Shown: positions 29,103-39,600, numbered from the stretch's first letter. The stretch: 64,000 bases of DNA from Marinihelvus fidelis (GCF_008725655.1 NZ_VYXP01000002.1:124001-188000); one strand, 5' to 3'. Made by a program: numbers and translations. The notes: a model not told the origin generated them from the letters alone.

Positions 29103-29306
29103 GTTGCGTTCCTCGGGTTGCTTCGAGGCTATTGGACAACACCCCCTTCTCAAAACCTGAGAGACGCATTCCTCGGCTTCAGAAACCGCAATTTTCTGAC
29201 ATCCAAACAGGGTATTTGCCCGACGCGCCGGGATGCCGGCCAGCGCTAACCTGCCCTCAACCGGGTCATCCGGACCCGGCACTGACGTATCACCTGGGGG
29301 TGGATC

Positions 29307-29594
29307 ATGAAGTTCCTGCTTAAACTCTTGCCCGGCCTGTTGCTGGCCACGCATTGCCTGGCCGGCCAGCCGGTCAACATCAACACGGCGAACGCCGAGG
29401 AGCTGGCCACGTCACTGGACGGCGTCGGGCCGTCCAAGGCCGAGCGCATCGTCGAGTACAGGAAAGCCAACGGCGATTTCAAACACGCCGACGAGCTGGT
29501 CAAGGTCAAGGGCATTGGCCTGAGCACCGTGGACAAGAACCGCGACTACATCCTGACCGCGGCGCCGAAGCCGAAGAAGCCGGCGTCGGGTTAG
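29307..29594 (+). CDS. ComEA-like helix-hairpin-helix protein
   Basis: 95-residue exported protein: signal peptide (ending LAG-QPV), then NINTANAEELATSLDGVGPSKAERI and VKGIGLSTVDKNRDYI, the two helix-hairpin-helix elements of the ComEA DNA-binding domain, and a Lys/Pro tail. ComEA proteins pull transforming DNA into the periplasm. Strong GGGGGTGG ribosome-binding site before ATG 29307. No other competence gene is nearby, so a competence role is not proven. Confidence 0.88.
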   Translation: MKFLLKLLPGLLLATHCLAGQPVNINTANAEELATSLDGVGPSKAERIVEYRKANGDFKHADELVKVKGIGLSTVDKNRDYILTAAPKPKKPASG

Positions 29595-29635
29595 ACCCGA
29601 GGGGGCACTACAGGGAGCGCGCCGGGCGCTGTGGA

Positions 29636-30241
29636 TCAGCGCCCCGGCGTGAAGGACTGGCGGCTGCCGAAGGCATGCGCCAGCGTGGTCTGGTCGATGT
29701 ATTCCAGTTCGCCGCCCAGCGGTACGCCGTGGGCGATGCGAGACACACTGATCCCACGTGCTTCCGCCATCTTGTGCAGGTAATAGGCCGTGGCCTCGCC
29801 CTCCACCGTTGGGTTGGTTGCAACGATCAGTTCCTGCGGTGGTTCCGTGTCCAGCCGCTCCTCGAGCATGTCGAGGCCGAGTTCCTCGGGGCCGATGCCG
29901 TCCAGGGGGGATAACCGTCCCAAAAGGACAAAATAGCGGCCGCGAAACGCGGTCGCCTGCTCGATCGCCAGGACATCGACCGGCGACTCGACGATGCACA
30001 GCAGGCCATCATCGCGGCGGGTATCGGAACAGATTGAGCAGAGTTCGCGCTCGGTGAGGTCGCGACAGCGCGTGCAGCGACCGATGCGCTCCATGGCCTC
30101 GGCCATGACCCGGGACAGGTTCCGGCCGCCTTCCCGGTCCCGTTCGAGCAGGTGCAAGGCCATGCGCTGGGCCGACTTCGGGCCGACGCCAGGCAGGCAA
30201 CGCAGCGCGTCGACCAGGGATCCGAGCAGGTTGTCTTGCAT
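29636..30241 (-). CDS. recR: Recombination mediator RecR
   Basis: 201-residue protein that with RecO/RecF loads RecA at gaps. N-terminal helix-hairpin-helix ([17 protein letters not shown]), Cys4 zinc finger (CTRC...CSIC), Toprim domain ([30 protein letters not shown]) and C-terminal Walker-B-like tail. ATG 30241 matches family length; upstream frame is not RecR-like. It is last in the dnaX-ybaB-recR operon. Confidence 0.97.
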   Translation of the reverse strand: MQDNLLGSLVDALRCLPGVGPKSAQRMALHLLERDREGGRNLSRVMAEAMERIGRCTRCRDLTERELCSICSDTRRDDGLLCIVESPVDVLAIEQATAFRGRYFVLLGRLSPLDGIGPEELGLDMLEERLDTEPPQELIVATNPTVEGEATAYYLHKMAEARGISVSRIAHGVPLGGELEYIDQTTLAHAFGSRQSFTPGR

Positions 30242-30251
30242 CAACGGCGGG

Positions 30252-30572
30252 TCAGAACGGCATCTTGAACCCGGGCGGCAGGTTGAGCCCACCGGCCACA
30301 TCGGCCATCTGCTCCTTCTGTGCCGCCTCGATGCGGTTGACGGCATCGTTGGCCGCCGCGGTCACCAGGTCTTCCAGCATTTCGACATCGTCGGCCATGC
30401 TGGGATCGATGCGCACGCCAAGCACCGCGTGCTTGCCGTTCATGCGCACCTCGACCATGCCGCCGCCGGCCTGGCCGGTGACTTCCAGCTTAGCCAGTTC
30501 TTCCTGGGCACGCTGCATTTCCTGCTGCATTTTCTGGGCCTGCTGCAACAGCCCGGCGATATTGCCTTTCAC
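30252..30572 (-). CDS. ybaB: Nucleoid-associated protein YbaB/EbfC
   Basis: 106-residue dimeric DNA-binding protein with the family start [19 protein letters not shown] and the beta hairpin ending [19 protein letters not shown]. Between dnaX (22 bp away) and recR (10 bp), the classical arrangement. Confidence 0.96.
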   Translation of the reverse strand: MKGNIAGLLQQAQKMQQEMQRAQEELAKLEVTGQAGGGMVEVRMNGKHAVLGVRIDPSMADDVEMLEDLVTAAANDAVNRIEAAQKEQMADVAGGLNLPPGFKMPF

Positions 30573-30593
30573 GATTTCAGTCCCTCGCCCTGC

Positions 30594-32252
30594 CTACTGC
30601 AGGGGTTGAATGGTGTCTTCAACAATGGTGGCGCCGAAGCGCGCCTTCAATGCCTGGACGGTCGGATCATCGGCAATGGCCTTCTCGGCTTCGCTGCGAC
30701 GCCGAATGGTCGCCTGCTCATCCACGGCCGCAGGGGTCAGCACGGCGCCGGTGCTGGTTTCCAGTGACAGGTCCACTTCGTGGCCCAGCTGGCTGGACAT
30801 CGCCGACTGCAACTGGCCAACCAGGGAGCCTGTGCCCAGGTGCTCGACAGTATCCGGAATCAGGAAACGCCACGCCGCCCCATTGCGTGAATCGAGCTGG
30901 ATATTACGCGCCAGTTCACGGACCGCGCCGCGCAGTTCCAGCCGCTCAAACAGGCGGTGCCACTCACGCGCTTCCGGGTCCTGCCGGGGTTCATTCTTCG
31001 CCGTGGTCACGGGAGATGGCTCTTCGGCGACGGTAGCGGCTTTTGCGGCGGGCCTGGGCTGCGCCTCCACCGGTGCGGCCGGGCGTGGTTCCGCCACACC
31101 ACCGGGCGCGCCCTGACGGGTGGCTGCCGGCGGCGCGGAACCACCTGACCTGGCCACATCGTCGACATCGACGGGGCGAAACGCCAGCATGCGCAGCAGG
31201 GCCATCTCCAGCCCGGTACGCGCATCGGGCGCGGCGTCAATATCACGCGCGCCCTCAATGGCCACCTGGTAAAACAACTGCACGTCTTCCGGAGACAGCC
31301 GGGGTGCCAGCGCGGCAATCGAATCCCAGTCCGCACGATCAGGATCACGGTACTTGGGGACCAACTGAACCAGCCCGATACGGTGCAGGGCCTCGGCCAG
31401 GTGGTTCAAAACCGACTTAAGGTCTCGGGACTGGGTCGAAAGTTCCGCGACCACATCCAGCAACGCAGCGGCATCGGCATCGGCCAGCGCGCCGATGATC
31501 CGGGCCACGTGGTCGTGATCGACACTGCCCATCATCAGGGCAACGTCATCGTCACGCACCGCGCCACCACCATGGGCAATGGCCTGGTCCAGCAGGCTCA
31601 GGGCGTCGCGCATGCTGCCGGCCGCCGCGCGGGCAATACGGTCAATCGCGGCCGCCTCGAACTCGATATCCTCGGTCTCCAGGATATGGGTCAACTGGCC
31701 GCTGATCTGCTCCGGCAACAGGTGCCGCAGGTTGAACTTCAGGCAGCGCGACAGCACCGTCACCGGGATCTTCTGCGGGTCGGTGGTGGCGAGGATGAAC
31801 TTCACATGCGGCGGCGGTTCTTCCAGCGTCTTCAACAGCGCGTTGAAGCTGGCGCCAGAGAGCATGTGCACCTCGTCGATCAGGTAGACCTTGAAGCGGC
31901 CACTGACCGGCATGAAGTGCGCCGAATCATTCAGCTCGCGCATGTTGTCGACACCGGTATGCGACGCGGCGTCGATTTCCAGCAGGTCCTGGAAGCGGCC
32001 CTCGTCGATGGCGACACAGGCGCTGCATTCGCCGCAGGGTGACGATGTCATGCCCTGCTCGCAGTTCAGGCACTTGGCGAAGATGCGCGCGATGGTGGTC
32101 TTGCCGACACCGCGGGTGCCGGTGAACAGGAAGCCGTGGTGAACCCGGTCATTGTCCAGGCCGTTGACCAGCGCCTGCACGACCGAGGCCTGCCCAACCA
32201 GTTGATCGAAGGATTTCGGCCGCCACTTGCGGGCCAGGACCTGGTAACTCAT
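30594..32252 (-). CDS. dnaX: DNA polymerase III tau subunit
   Basis: 552-residue clamp-loader ATPase. Walker A GTRGVGKTTIARIFAK, the four-Cys zinc module (CLNCEQG...CGECSAC), DEVHMLSGASFNALLKTLEEPP and sensor-1 LATTDPQKIPVT are visible; the C-terminal third is Pro/Ala-rich then a tau-specific domain. I did not see an A-AAA-AAG slippery site, so a programmed gamma product is not supported. A TATAGT -10-like box on the - strand (32300-32295) may start the operon. Confidence 0.97.
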   Translation of the reverse strand: MSYQVLARKWRPKSFDQLVGQASVVQALVNGLDNDRVHHGFLFTGTRGVGKTTIARIFAKCLNCEQGMTSSPCGECSACVAIDEGRFQDLLEIDAASHTGVDNMRELNDSAHFMPVSGRFKVYLIDEVHMLSGASFNALLKTLEEPPPHVKFILATTDPQKIPVTVLSRCLKFNLRHLLPEQISGQLTHILETEDIEFEAAAIDRIARAAAGSMRDALSLLDQAIAHGGGAVRDDDVALMMGSVDHDHVARIIGALADADAAALLDVVAELSTQSRDLKSVLNHLAEALHRIGLVQLVPKYRDPDRADWDSIAALAPRLSPEDVQLFYQVAIEGARDIDAAPDARTGLEMALLRMLAFRPVDVDDVARSGGSAPPAATRQGAPGGVAEPRPAAPVEAQPRPAAKAATVAEEPSPVTTAKNEPRQDPEAREWHRLFERLELRGAVRELARNIQLDSRNGAAWRFLIPDTVEHLGTGSLVGQLQSAMSSQLGHEVDLSLETSTGAVLTPAAVDEQATIRRRSEAEKAIADDPTVQALKARFGATIVEDTIQPLQ

Positions 32253-32315
32253 CGAATGTTGTTTGCCACGACTGCCGGAAGAGAAAGGTGAACCACTATA
32301 GCAGATGGTGGAGGC

Positions 32316-32422
32316 AACCCCTGCCCGCCAATCCCCGGCGCCCGACTAACGCTGTTGCCGCTGCTCCCTTCCGGGCCTGACGGGGTTCACAACGCGTCGC
32401 CGCGGGGCGACCGACAGGGGTC
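32316..32422 (-). ncRNA. ffs: 4.5S signal recognition particle RNA
   Basis: About 107 nt on the - strand. The SRP core GTCAGGCCCGGAAGGGAGCAGC, with its GGAA tetraloop-type tip and asymmetric internal loop, is present, preceded by TGTGAACCCC and followed by GGCAACAGCGTTAGTCG. The ends ACCCCTG and CAGGGGT pair to close the long hairpin. It binds Ffh to target membrane proteins. It lies between tyrA and dnaX; end points are estimated from the terminal pairing. Confidence 0.92.
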
Positions 32423-32479
32423 ACCATGGATACCATCGCGTCGCCTGGCGGCGCGACGGGCGGGCATTGTGCCGCAACG

Positions 32480-33595
32480 CTACCGGGGGTTCAAGCGGCC
32501 ATTGGCGCGGGCCATGGACTCGGCAAAGGCCGGCTCGTCTCCACCGGCGACGGCTCCGGCCAGCCGGTCAAGGGCGTCACGGAAGGCGGCGACGACTTCC
32601 GGCGTTTTCTCATTGCCTTGCTGGATCTCGTAATACAGGTGCGGGTTCTCCGACACCACCTGCGCGGCGACCTTCAGCTGGGCGTTGAACGTGCTGGACG
32701 AAATGTTCTCCAGCATCGGCACCGCCTCGCCACTGTCGGCCAGCGCACTGGCGAAGGCGATATTGACGATATGCGACAGGCCGAGCACCCAGGCCATCAC
32801 CTCGTCGTGCTCTTCCAGGCTCAGTTCCACGCAGTCGGCCGCGGTATGCGCGAACAGCGCCAGCGCGTCGCCGACGGCCTCATCGTGCCCGACGTTCACG
32901 AACAAGATATGCCGGCCGGAAAGTCCAACCTCGTTTGGGCCAAACATCGGGTGCACCGAACAGACCCGGCAGCCGGCGCTGCGCACGGCTTCCAGCCCCG
33001 GTCGCATCGGGCTTTTCAGCGAGCCAATATCGAACACCAGGCCGGGTGGCTTCAACTCGGCAATACGGGCCAGGATGGCATTACTGGGGCGCAGCGGTGC
33101 GGCCACCACCACCACGTCGAACCGGTCAACGCAGCTTTCCCAGTCATCGATATTGGTGAACGGCGTATCGCCGGCGGCCGGGTCGGAAATCTCCACCAGG
33201 TAGCCGACAGTGTCCAGGTAACGGGCGATCCAGTGACCCATGCGGCCACCACCACCAATGACCAGCGCATGCCGGCCCTGGCCGTGGTCGGACTGCACCC
33301 ACTGGTCATGTTCCTGCTTGCCCAGCGAGTAGTGAATCAGCGTTTCCAGGATCTCGCGGGCCACGTCGCCCGACAGACCCAGCGATTCCGCCCGCGCCAT
33401 GCCGCGCTCGATGACCTCGCGCTCGCGCTCATAGTGACGCAGCGGCGTGCCGGTGTTCTGCTTCAACTCGCCAATGGCGGACACCACGCCCTGGCGTTCT
33501 GCCACAAGGTTGACGATATGGGTGTCGATCTCGTCGAGCCGCTGGCGCAGCTCCTGCAGTCGTTCCGGTATTTCCCTGGGTTCTTCGGCCATCAA
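32480..33595 (-). CDS. tyrA: Bifunctional chorismate mutase/prephenate dehydrogenase (T-protein)
   Basis: 371-residue enzyme of tyrosine synthesis. Residues 1-95 are an AroQ chorismate mutase (ELRQRLDEIDTHIVNLVAERQGVV; LETLIHYS), and the rest is the NAD-dependent prephenate dehydrogenase with VIGGGGRMGHWIARYL, VHPMFGPNE and LSHIVNIAFA, the fused form typical of gammaproteobacteria. A second in-frame ATG at 33592 is equally possible. Confidence 0.96.
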   Translation of the reverse strand: MMAEEPREIPERLQELRQRLDEIDTHIVNLVAERQGVVSAIGELKQNTGTPLRHYEREREVIERGMARAESLGLSGDVAREILETLIHYSLGKQEHDQWVQSDHGQGRHALVIGGGGRMGHWIARYLDTVGYLVEISDPAAGDTPFTNIDDWESCVDRFDVVVVAAPLRPSNAILARIAELKPPGLVFDIGSLKSPMRPGLEAVRSAGCRVCSVHPMFGPNEVGLSGRHILFVNVGHDEAVGDALALFAHTAADCVELSLEEHDEVMAWVLGLSHIVNIAFASALADSGEAVPMLENISSSTFNAQLKVAAQVVSENPHLYYEIQQGNEKTPEVVAAFRDALDRLAGAVAGGDEPAFAESMARANGRLNPR

Positions 33596-33731
33596 TCTTT
33601 CCAGCAGTACGGCGGTGTTCGCGAAACCGGAAACTTAAGCGGCACGGGCCCCGGATGCAACCGCCAGGAGCCGCCTGGCGACCGCGCCCGGGCCAACATG
33701 ACGTGATCTGAAAAAAACCGCTAAAATGTGA

Positions 33732-33760
33732 TTGACACCCCCCGGGGGTGCCAGTAACAT
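33732..33760 (+). promoter_or_regulatory. Promoter of the tRNA-Ala/tRNA-Glu operon
   Basis: Consensus -35 TTGACA (33732-33737), 17-bp spacer and -10 TAACAT (33755-33760), followed by a GC-rich discriminator (ACCGCGCC) typical of stable RNA promoters under stringent control. The first tRNA starts 14 bp after the -10. Confidence 0.85.
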
Positions 33761-33773
33761 ACCGCGCCTTGCT

Positions 33774-33849
<76 letters not shown>

Positions 33850-33851
33850 GT

Positions 33852-33927
33852 GTCCCCATCGTCTAGAGGCCTAGGACACCGCCCTTTCACGGCGGCAACC
33901 GGGGTTCGAATCCCCGTGGGGACGCCA
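33852..33927 (+). tRNA. tRNA-Glu (TTC)
   Basis: 76 nt with encoded CCA, two bases after tRNA-Ala in the same transcript. Anticodon stem-loop CCGCC-CTTTCAC-GGCGG gives TTC; the D-arm TCGTCTAGAGGCCTAGGACA and acceptor GTCCCCA/TGGGGAC are typical of tRNA-Glu. Confidence 0.97.
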
Positions 33928-33940
33928 CTATTCCAGCAAG

Positions 33941-33971
33941 AAGGCCGCTCAGAAATGAGCGGCCTTTTTTT
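33941..33971 (+). terminator. Intrinsic terminator of the tRNA operon
   Basis: Stem GGCCGCTCA, GAAA tetraloop, TGAGCGGCC, then seven T (33965-33971). A strong rho-independent terminator, 15 bp after tRNA-Glu. Confidence 0.95.
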
Positions 33972-34001
33972 ATGCCCGCTGAACGGGCAGGAACACCCGG
34001 G

Positions 34002-34511
34002 TCAGGCCGGCGCCGCTACACGGGCGGTCTTTTCCGCCGTCGGAATGGCGCTGTCAACGGCCGTCATCGTGTCAAATCGGTGCCCCTGGCCCAGCAGGTA
34101 GCCCAGCCACTTCTCCAGCGCGACGTTTTCGCGCCAGGCCCGCTGCACCAGCGGCAGCACCGGGTACCAGGGGTGGGCGGTGCGATTGAAGCCCTGCACG
34201 GAATCGAAGGCCGTGACCTCGGCGATTCGGGCATCGTGATACACGCGGATGTGCGCGTCCGGGGCCAGGCGCTGACGGCGCTCATCGCCAAAAAGATAGG
34301 TCAGGCGAACGAAGTGGGTGTACGGATGCCGTTCCAGCAACTCCAGGCGCAGCTCCGGCGAGCCATCGACGCGCGACGCGAAGGTATCGTGATGCGCGAC
34401 GGCCTCGGGCATCAACAGCTGCAACTGGCGATAGATCTCCTCCTGCGCACGCTGCAGGTTTTTCAGTCTCGGGCGTCGCAGGACGCCATGGCTGTCGCGG
34501 AATGAAACCAT
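34002..34511 (-). CDS. DUF1249 family protein (YqiB-like)
   Basis: 169-residue cytoplasmic protein. The stretch AHIRVYHDARIAEVTAFDSVQGF and the C-terminal NVALEKWLGYLLGQGH match the DUF1249/YqiB family (RLYHDAMVAEV and FLADWLRYCLAHG in E. coli). Function is unknown. It is longer than YqiB (140) by an Ala-rich tail. In E. coli the gene sits near cpdA; here it lies beside ppsR. Confidence 0.82.
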   Translation of the reverse strand: MVSFRDSHGVLRRPRLKNLQRAQEEIYRQLQLLMPEAVAHHDTFASRVDGSPELRLELLERHPYTHFVRLTYLFGDERRQRLAPDAHIRVYHDARIAEVTAFDSVQGFNRTAHPWYPVLPLVQRAWRENVALEKWLGYLLGQGHRFDTMTAVDSAIPTAEKTARVAAPA

Positions 34512-34616
34512 GGGACGAGAATATCACGCGGCCAAATCTTGACGGTAGGCGACCCTGCCGTGGCAGAATGTAAGACCGTGACCCACATTTCCCGTGGGCA
34601 CCGCCCCTTGATCCCG

Positions 34617-35432
34617 TCAGAACATCTCCCGCTGCATGCCCAACTGCAGCAGCACCCGGCTGGCAATTTCCTCGATCGACGCGTGCGTGGTTTCGAACGT
34701 GGTGATGCCTTCCATGCGTAACAGGTTGGCGGCCGCGTCGACTTCCATGCGGCACTGGCGCGGTGACGCATAGCGGCTGTCAGGCTTACGGGTCTGGCGG
34801 ATCTGCGACAGCCGTTCCGGGTCGATGCTGAGCCCCACAAGCTTGTGCCGGTAGCGACGCAAAAACGATGGCAGGCGCATCTCGTCCAGGTCTTCCGGCG
34901 TCAGCGGGTAGTTGGCCGCACGCACGCCAAAGTGCAGTGCCATGTACAGGCAGGTGGGCGTCTTGCCACACCGTGATACGCCCACCAGCACCAGGTCGGC
35001 ATCGCGGAAATCCACGCTGACACCGTCATCGTGATTCATCGCGTAGTTTGTGGCCTCCATGCGATGCTCGTAGCGGTCAAGGTTGGCGACACCGTGTGCA
35101 CGGCCGACGGTAGGCTCGTGGGCCACACCCAGCGCCTGCTCCATCGGCGACAGGAACGTGGCGAACAGGTCCAGCATGACGCCCTCGCTGGCATTGATGA
35201 CCGAGCACAGTGACTCATCGACGATGGTGTTGAAGACGATGGCCGGCGCGCCATCGCGCTGGCTGGCCTGGTTGATGGCCTTGACCGCGGCGCCGCATTT
35301 CTCCAGGTCATCGACAAACGGCATGCGCACCTGGTCGAACTCGACACCGGGAAACTGGGTGATCAGGCTGTGGCCGAGGGTTTCCGCGGTGATAGCGGTA
35401 CCATCGGAGATGAAGAACACGGTTCGCTTCAT
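34617..35432 (-). CDS. ppsR: PEP synthase regulatory kinase/pyrophosphorylase
   Basis: 271-residue DUF299 bifunctional enzyme that inactivates PEP synthase by ADP-dependent phosphorylation and reactivates it by Pi-dependent dephosphorylation. It starts MKRTVFFISDGTAITAETLGHSL and has the P-loop-like GVSRCGKTPTCLYMALHFG. ATG 35432 is the family start; the frame extends 12 codons upstream. It is divergent from ppsA, its target. Confidence 0.95.
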   Translation of the reverse strand: MKRTVFFISDGTAITAETLGHSLITQFPGVEFDQVRMPFVDDLEKCGAAVKAINQASQRDGAPAIVFNTIVDESLCSVINASEGVMLDLFATFLSPMEQALGVAHEPTVGRAHGVANLDRYEHRMEATNYAMNHDDGVSVDFRDADLVLVGVSRCGKTPTCLYMALHFGVRAANYPLTPEDLDEMRLPSFLRRYRHKLVGLSIDPERLSQIRQTRKPDSRYASPRQCRMEVDAAANLLRMEGITTFETTHASIEEIASRVLLQLGMQREMF

Positions 35433-35532
35433 ATCGGTAATTGATGTCGGTTTTGACAACGTTATCACACCTGCACGGCCTCACTGTGACAGTTAGAATG
35501 CCGTTTCCTCAGGATCGGAATGGTGGCGCAGC

Positions 35533-37902
35533 GTGACCCAAAACTACATCGCCTGGTTGCACGAAACCCGCATGCAGGACCTGCCGCAAGTGGGCGGCAA
35601 GAACGCTTCACTGGGCGAAATGCTCACGCAGCTTTCCGAGCTCGGCATCGAGGTGCCGGGCGGCTTCGCCACCACCTCGGCGGCCTTCCAGGAATTCATC
35701 GCTCAGTCCGGGCTGGACCAGCGCATCGCCGGCGCCCTTGAAGGACTCGACACCGACGACATCGAGGCGCTCACCCGCACCGGCCGCCAGATTCGCGACT
35801 GGGTCATGGAAACACCCTTCCCGCCCGCCATCGAAGATGCGATCCGGGTATCCTGGGACGCCCTGGTCGAGCGTACCGGCGTCGAGCCCGAAGTCGCCGT
35901 GCGTTCCTCCGCCACCGCCGAGGACCTGCCGGACGCCTCGTTCGCCGGCCAACAGGAAACCTTCCTGAATGTGCGTGGACTGGACGAGGTGCTGGAGAAG
36001 ATCCGCGCCGTGTTCGCCTCGCTCTACAACGACCGCGCCATCGCCTACCGCGTCCACCAGGGCTTCGAGCACGCCGATGTCAGCCTGTCAGCCGGCATCC
36101 AGTCGATGGTGCGCTCCGATCTCGCCGCCAGCGGCGTGATGTTTACCATCGATACCGAGTCCGGCTTCTCTGATGCAGTGTTCATCACATCGGCCTGGGG
36201 ACTGGGTGAAATGGTGGTCCAGGGCGCTGTGAACCCGGACGAGTTCTATGTCTTCAAGCCCTCGCTGCGCGCCGGCAAGCCCGCCATTCTGCGCCGCAAC
36301 CTGGGCAGCAAGGCGCAGCGCATGACCTTCGACGGAGATGGCGCCGGTGTGCGCGTCGAGTCGGTCGAGGCTGCCGACCAGGCCCGCTTCTCCATCACCG
36401 ATGAAGACGTCGAGGCCCTGGCAAGAATGGCCCTGACCATCGAGGAACACTACGGCCGGCCGATGGACATCGAGTGGGCGAAAGATGGCCGCAACGGCCG
36501 CCTGTACATCGTCCAGGCCCGTCCGGAAACCGTTCGCAGCCGCGCCGCGGCCACCCAGCTGGAGCGCTTCCGGCTGGAAGGCGAAGGCCCGCTACTGTGC
36601 GAAGGCCGCAGCATCGGCCAGAAGATCGGTGCCGGCGTGGCCCGCGTGGTCGATTCCATTGACACCATGAACGAGGTGCGCGAAGGCGACGTGCTGGTCA
36701 CCGACATGACCGACCCCGACTGGGAGCCGGTGATGAAGCGCGCCGCGGCAATCGTCACCAACCGTGGCGGCCGCACCTGCCACGCGGCCATCATCGCCCG
36801 TGAGCTGGGTATCCCGGCCGTGGTCGGCTGCCGCGATGCCACCGACCGCATCCGCGACGGCCAGGCCGTCACCGTGTCCTGCGCCGAGGGCGATACCGGC
36901 TTTGTCTATGATGGTGAACTGGATTTCAAGGTGCAGAACGACGACCTGGAAGACCTGCCGGGAGCACCGGTCAAGGTGATGATGAACGTCGCCAACCCGG
37001 ACCGCGCCTTCGATTTCGCCGCCATCCCGAACCACGGGGTCGGCCTGGCGCGGCTGGAGTTCATCATCAACCGCATGATCGGCGTGCACCCACGCGCGCT
37101 GCTGGACTACGACGACCAGGACCGTGAGACCCGCGCCGAGATCGACCGCCGCATGGCCGGCTACGCCGACCCGGTCAGCTTCTACGTCGACCGCCTGGTC
37201 GAAGGCATCGCCACCATCGCCGCCTCTTTCGCACCGAACCCGGTGATCGTGCGCTTGTCCGACTTCAAGTCAAACGAGTACGCCAACCTGGTGGGTGGCC
37301 CGCGCTACGAACCGGACGAGGAGAACCCGATGCTGGGCTTCCGCGGCGCCTCGCGCTACGTCGCCCCGCACTTCCGCGACTGTTTTGAGCTTGAGTGCCG
37401 CGCGCTGAAATACGTGCGCGAGCAAATGGGCCTGGATAATGTCTGGGCCATGGTGCCGTTCGTGCGCACCCTGGACGAAGGCCGCGCGGTACTCGAAACC
37501 ATGGCTGACTTTGGCCTGGTCCGCGGCGAAAACGGCCTGAAAGTCATCATGATGTGCGAACTGCCGTCCAACGCCCTGCTCGCCGACGAGTTCCTGGAAC
37601 ACTTCGACGGCTTCTCCATCGGCTCCAACGACCTGACCCAGCTGACCCTGGGCCTGGACCGCGATTCGGCCGAGATCGCCGACAAATTCGACGAGCGCGA
37701 CCCGGCCGTGCGCAAGATGCTTGCCATGGCCATCAGCGCCTGCCGCGCGAAGGGCAAGTACGTTGGCATCTGCGGCCAGGGCCCCTCCGATCACCCCGAC
37801 CTGGCCCAGTGGCTGGTCGAACAGGGCATCGAGAGCATCTCGCTGAATCCGGATACGGTGTTGGATACGTGGCTGAAGTTGGCTAAGGCCTCGGCTAGCT
37901 GA
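35533..37902 (+). CDS. ppsA: Phosphoenolpyruvate synthase
   Basis: 789-residue enzyme converting pyruvate and ATP to PEP, AMP and Pi in gluconeogenesis. ATP-grasp domain ([34 protein letters not shown]), swivelling phosphohistidine domain with [21 protein letters not shown] (His417) and C-terminal barrel with [12 protein letters not shown] (Cys747). Start is GTG 35533. It ends just before a heptamer repeat array. Confidence 0.97.
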   Translation: MTQNYIAWLHETRMQDLPQVGGKNASLGEMLTQLSELGIEVPGGFATTSAAFQEFIAQSGLDQRIAGALEGLDTDDIEALTRTGRQIRDWVMETPFPPAIEDAIRVSWDALVERTGVEPEVAVRSSATAEDLPDASFAGQQETFLNVRGLDEVLEKIRAVFASLYNDRAIAYRVHQGFEHADVSLSAGIQSMVRSDLAASGVMFTIDTESGFSDAVFITSAWGLGEMVVQGAVNPDEFYVFKPSLRAGKPAILRRNLGSKAQRMTFDGDGAGVRVESVEAADQARFSITDEDVEALARMALTIEEHYGRPMDIEWAKDGRNGRLYIVQARPETVRSRAAATQLERFRLEGEGPLLCEGRSIGQKIGAGVARVVDSIDTMNEVREGDVLVTDMTDPDWEPVMKRAAAIVTNRGGRTCHAAIIARELGIPAVVGCRDATDRIRDGQAVTVSCAEGDTGFVYDGELDFKVQNDDLEDLPGAPVKVMMNVANPDRAFDFAAIPNHGVGLARLEFIINRMIGVHPRALLDYDDQDRETRAEIDRRMAGYADPVSFYVDRLVEGIATIAASFAPNPVIVRLSDFKSNEYANLVGGPRYEPDEENPMLGFRGASRYVAPHFRDCFELECRALKYVREQMGLDNVWAMVPFVRTLDEGRAVLETMADFGLVRGENGLKVIMMCELPSNALLADEFLEHFDGFSIGSNDLTQLTLGLDRDSAEIADKFDERDPAVRKMLAMAISACRAKGKYVGICGQGPSDHPDLAQWLVEQGIESISLNPDTVLDTWLKLAKASAS

Positions 37903-37907
37903 ACCTG

Positions 37908-38028
37908 GTGAGTAGTGAGTGGTGAGTAGTGAGTAGGGAAAACCTCCTTCGAAGGAGCCCTTTACTACTCACTACTCACTACTCACCACTCACTACTCAC
38001 TACTCACCACTCACTACTCACGACTCAC
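37908..38028. repeat. Heptanucleotide tandem-repeat arrays around a palindrome
   Basis: Four GTGAGTA-type heptamers (37908-37935; one variant ends G) are followed by a centre with the palindrome CTCCTTCGAAGGAG (37944-37957), then nine heptamers of the reverse complement TACTCAC (37966-38028; variants CACTCAC and GACTCAC). The right array runs into the orn coding region, and the orn stop codon (38018-38020) lies inside it. The arms can fold into a large cruciform or hairpin. Confidence 0.93.
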
Positions 38029-38584
38029 CCGCAAACCCACCCATAAACTGGCGGTAATGTCGCAGTTCCGTGACTGACTCGCGGATATCGGAAAGCGCGG
38101 TGTGGCGGTTTTCCTTCACCAGTGATTCGAGAATCGACGGATTCCAGCGGCGGGCCAGTTCCTTCAGCGTCGATACGTCCAGGTTGCGGTAGTGGAACCA
38201 GGCTTCGAGTTCCGGCATCAGGCGGTGCAGGAAACGACGGTCCTGGCAGATGCTGTTGCCGCACATGGGCGACGCACCCTTGACGGTCCATTCGGACAGG
38301 AATGTCAGCGTTTCGCGCTCGGCCGCGGCGGCGTCGTGCGTGCTGTCCAGGGCACGCTGCCACAGGCCGGACTGGCCATGGTGACGGGTGTTCCATTCGT
38401 CCATGGCCTGCAGTGCCTGGAGCGGATGGCGGATAGCGATCTCCGGCCCAACCGCCAGTTCGTTCAGCTGGCTGTCGGTGACGATGGTGGCGATTTCCAG
38501 GATGGTATCGCTGCCGGTATCCAGGCCGGTCATTTCGAGGTCAATCCAGATCAGGTTGTCGGCGCTGGCGCTGTCTTTGCCCAT
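38018..38584 (-). CDS. orn: Oligoribonuclease
   Basis: 188-residue DEDDh 3'-5' exonuclease that degrades 2-5 nt RNAs including pGpG. Catalytic residues are in [10 protein letters not shown] (Asp, Glu), [10 protein letters not shown] (Asp) and [10 protein letters not shown] (His, Asp). ATG 38584 fits the family; the frame extends upstream. The last residues (GES-stop) are encoded by heptamer repeats that invade the 3' end. Divergent from rsgA as in E. coli. Confidence 0.96.
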   Translation of the reverse strand: MGKDSASADNLIWIDLEMTGLDTGSDTILEIATIVTDSQLNELAVGPEIAIRHPLQALQAMDEWNTRHHGQSGLWQRALDSTHDAAAAERETLTFLSEWTVKGASPMCGNSICQDRRFLHRLMPELEAWFHYRNLDVSTLKELARRWNPSILESLVKENRHTALSDIRESVTELRHYRQFMGGFAGES

Positions 38585-38649
38585 GGTCGGTCCGTTGATG
38601 AAAGGATTGGCTAGAATACGTGGATGAACCCGCACAGTGCCACCCATCG

Positions 38650-39549
38650 ATGAACCCGGCCGACGAAGCCCTGGTCCGTGTCGCCTATGGTTCGCACGGC
38701 CTGGTCGAAACCCTGGCCGGCGAACACCGGGACTGCCGCTTCCGCCGCAATGTCGGGCGACCGTGCTGTGGCGACCACGTACTGGTCAGGGCTGACGGTG
38801 GTGACGCCTGGGTCGTCGACGAGATCCTCGCTCGCCGCAACGAGTTCATGAAGGCCGACGCGCGCGGGCGACCGCAGGTGGTCGCGGCCAACCTCGACCG
38901 CGTGCTGGTGGTCGTGGCACCGCGCCCCATGCCGTCGCGCGACCTGCTCGACCGCTACCTGGTCGCGGTGCACAGCCTGGGCATCGAACCGGTCATTGTG
39001 CTGAACAAGGCCGAACTGATGGCCGACACGGACATCGACACGGACCACGCGCTGGCGGCCATCGACGACTACATCCGCCTGGGCTACACGGTGGTGCGCA
39101 CCTCCTGCAAACAGTCGCCGGGCGTGACGCCGCTGGCGGAACTGGTGCAGGCGGGCACCAGCATCCTTGTAGGCCAGTCTGGCGTCGGCAAATCCTCCCT
39201 GGCGCACCAGCTACTGCCCGACATCGACATCCAGACCGGCGCGCTGTCGACCACCACCGGCAAGGGCACCCACACCACCACCACGACCATTCTCTACACC
39301 CTTCCCGGCGGCGGCCGGCTGATCGACTCGCCGGGTGTGTGGGAGTACGGGCTGTGGACCCTGGACGATGCTGATATCGCCGCTGGCTACCCGGAATTCC
39401 GGCCCTGGCTGGGCGAGTGCCGGTTCAACAACTGTCGCCACGCCAGCGAGCCCGGCTGCGCCATCAAGGCCGCCGTCGCGAACGGCGAGATCACTGCGAG
39501 GCGCTATGCCGCCTACACCCGGCTGCTGGAGCAGAACGGCGGCCAGTGA
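38650..39549 (+). CDS. rsgA: Ribosome small-subunit GTPase RsgA
   Basis: 299-residue late 30S assembly factor. N-terminal OB fold, then the circularly permuted GTPase order G4 (LNKAE), G5 (TSC), G1 (GQSGVGKSS), G3 (DSPG), and a C-terminal zinc finger ([14 protein letters not shown]). ATG 38650 is the family start. Confidence 0.96.
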   Translation: MNPADEALVRVAYGSHGLVETLAGEHRDCRFRRNVGRPCCGDHVLVRADGGDAWVVDEILARRNEFMKADARGRPQVVAANLDRVLVVVAPRPMPSRDLLDRYLVAVHSLGIEPVIVLNKAELMADTDIDTDHALAAIDDYIRLGYTVVRTSCKQSPGVTPLAELVQAGTSILVGQSGVGKSSLAHQLLPDIDIQTGALSTTTGKGTHTTTTTILYTLPGGGRLIDSPGVWEYGLWTLDDADIAAGYPEFRPWLGECRFNNCRHASEPGCAIKAAVANGEITARRYAAYTRLLEQNGGQ

Positions 39550-39600
39550 GTGGCTGGCAGTGTGCTATTCTTGAATCGCGTTTCTGCATGGAGCTAAGAA

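Noticed and set aside
30594-32252. Programmed frameshift in dnaX
   Set aside because: No A-AAA-AAG slippery heptamer with downstream hairpin was found.
37908-38028. Heptamer array as a CRISPR
   Set aside because: Units are 7 bp with no spacers; CRISPR repeats are 23-48 bp with unique spacers, and no cas gene is near.
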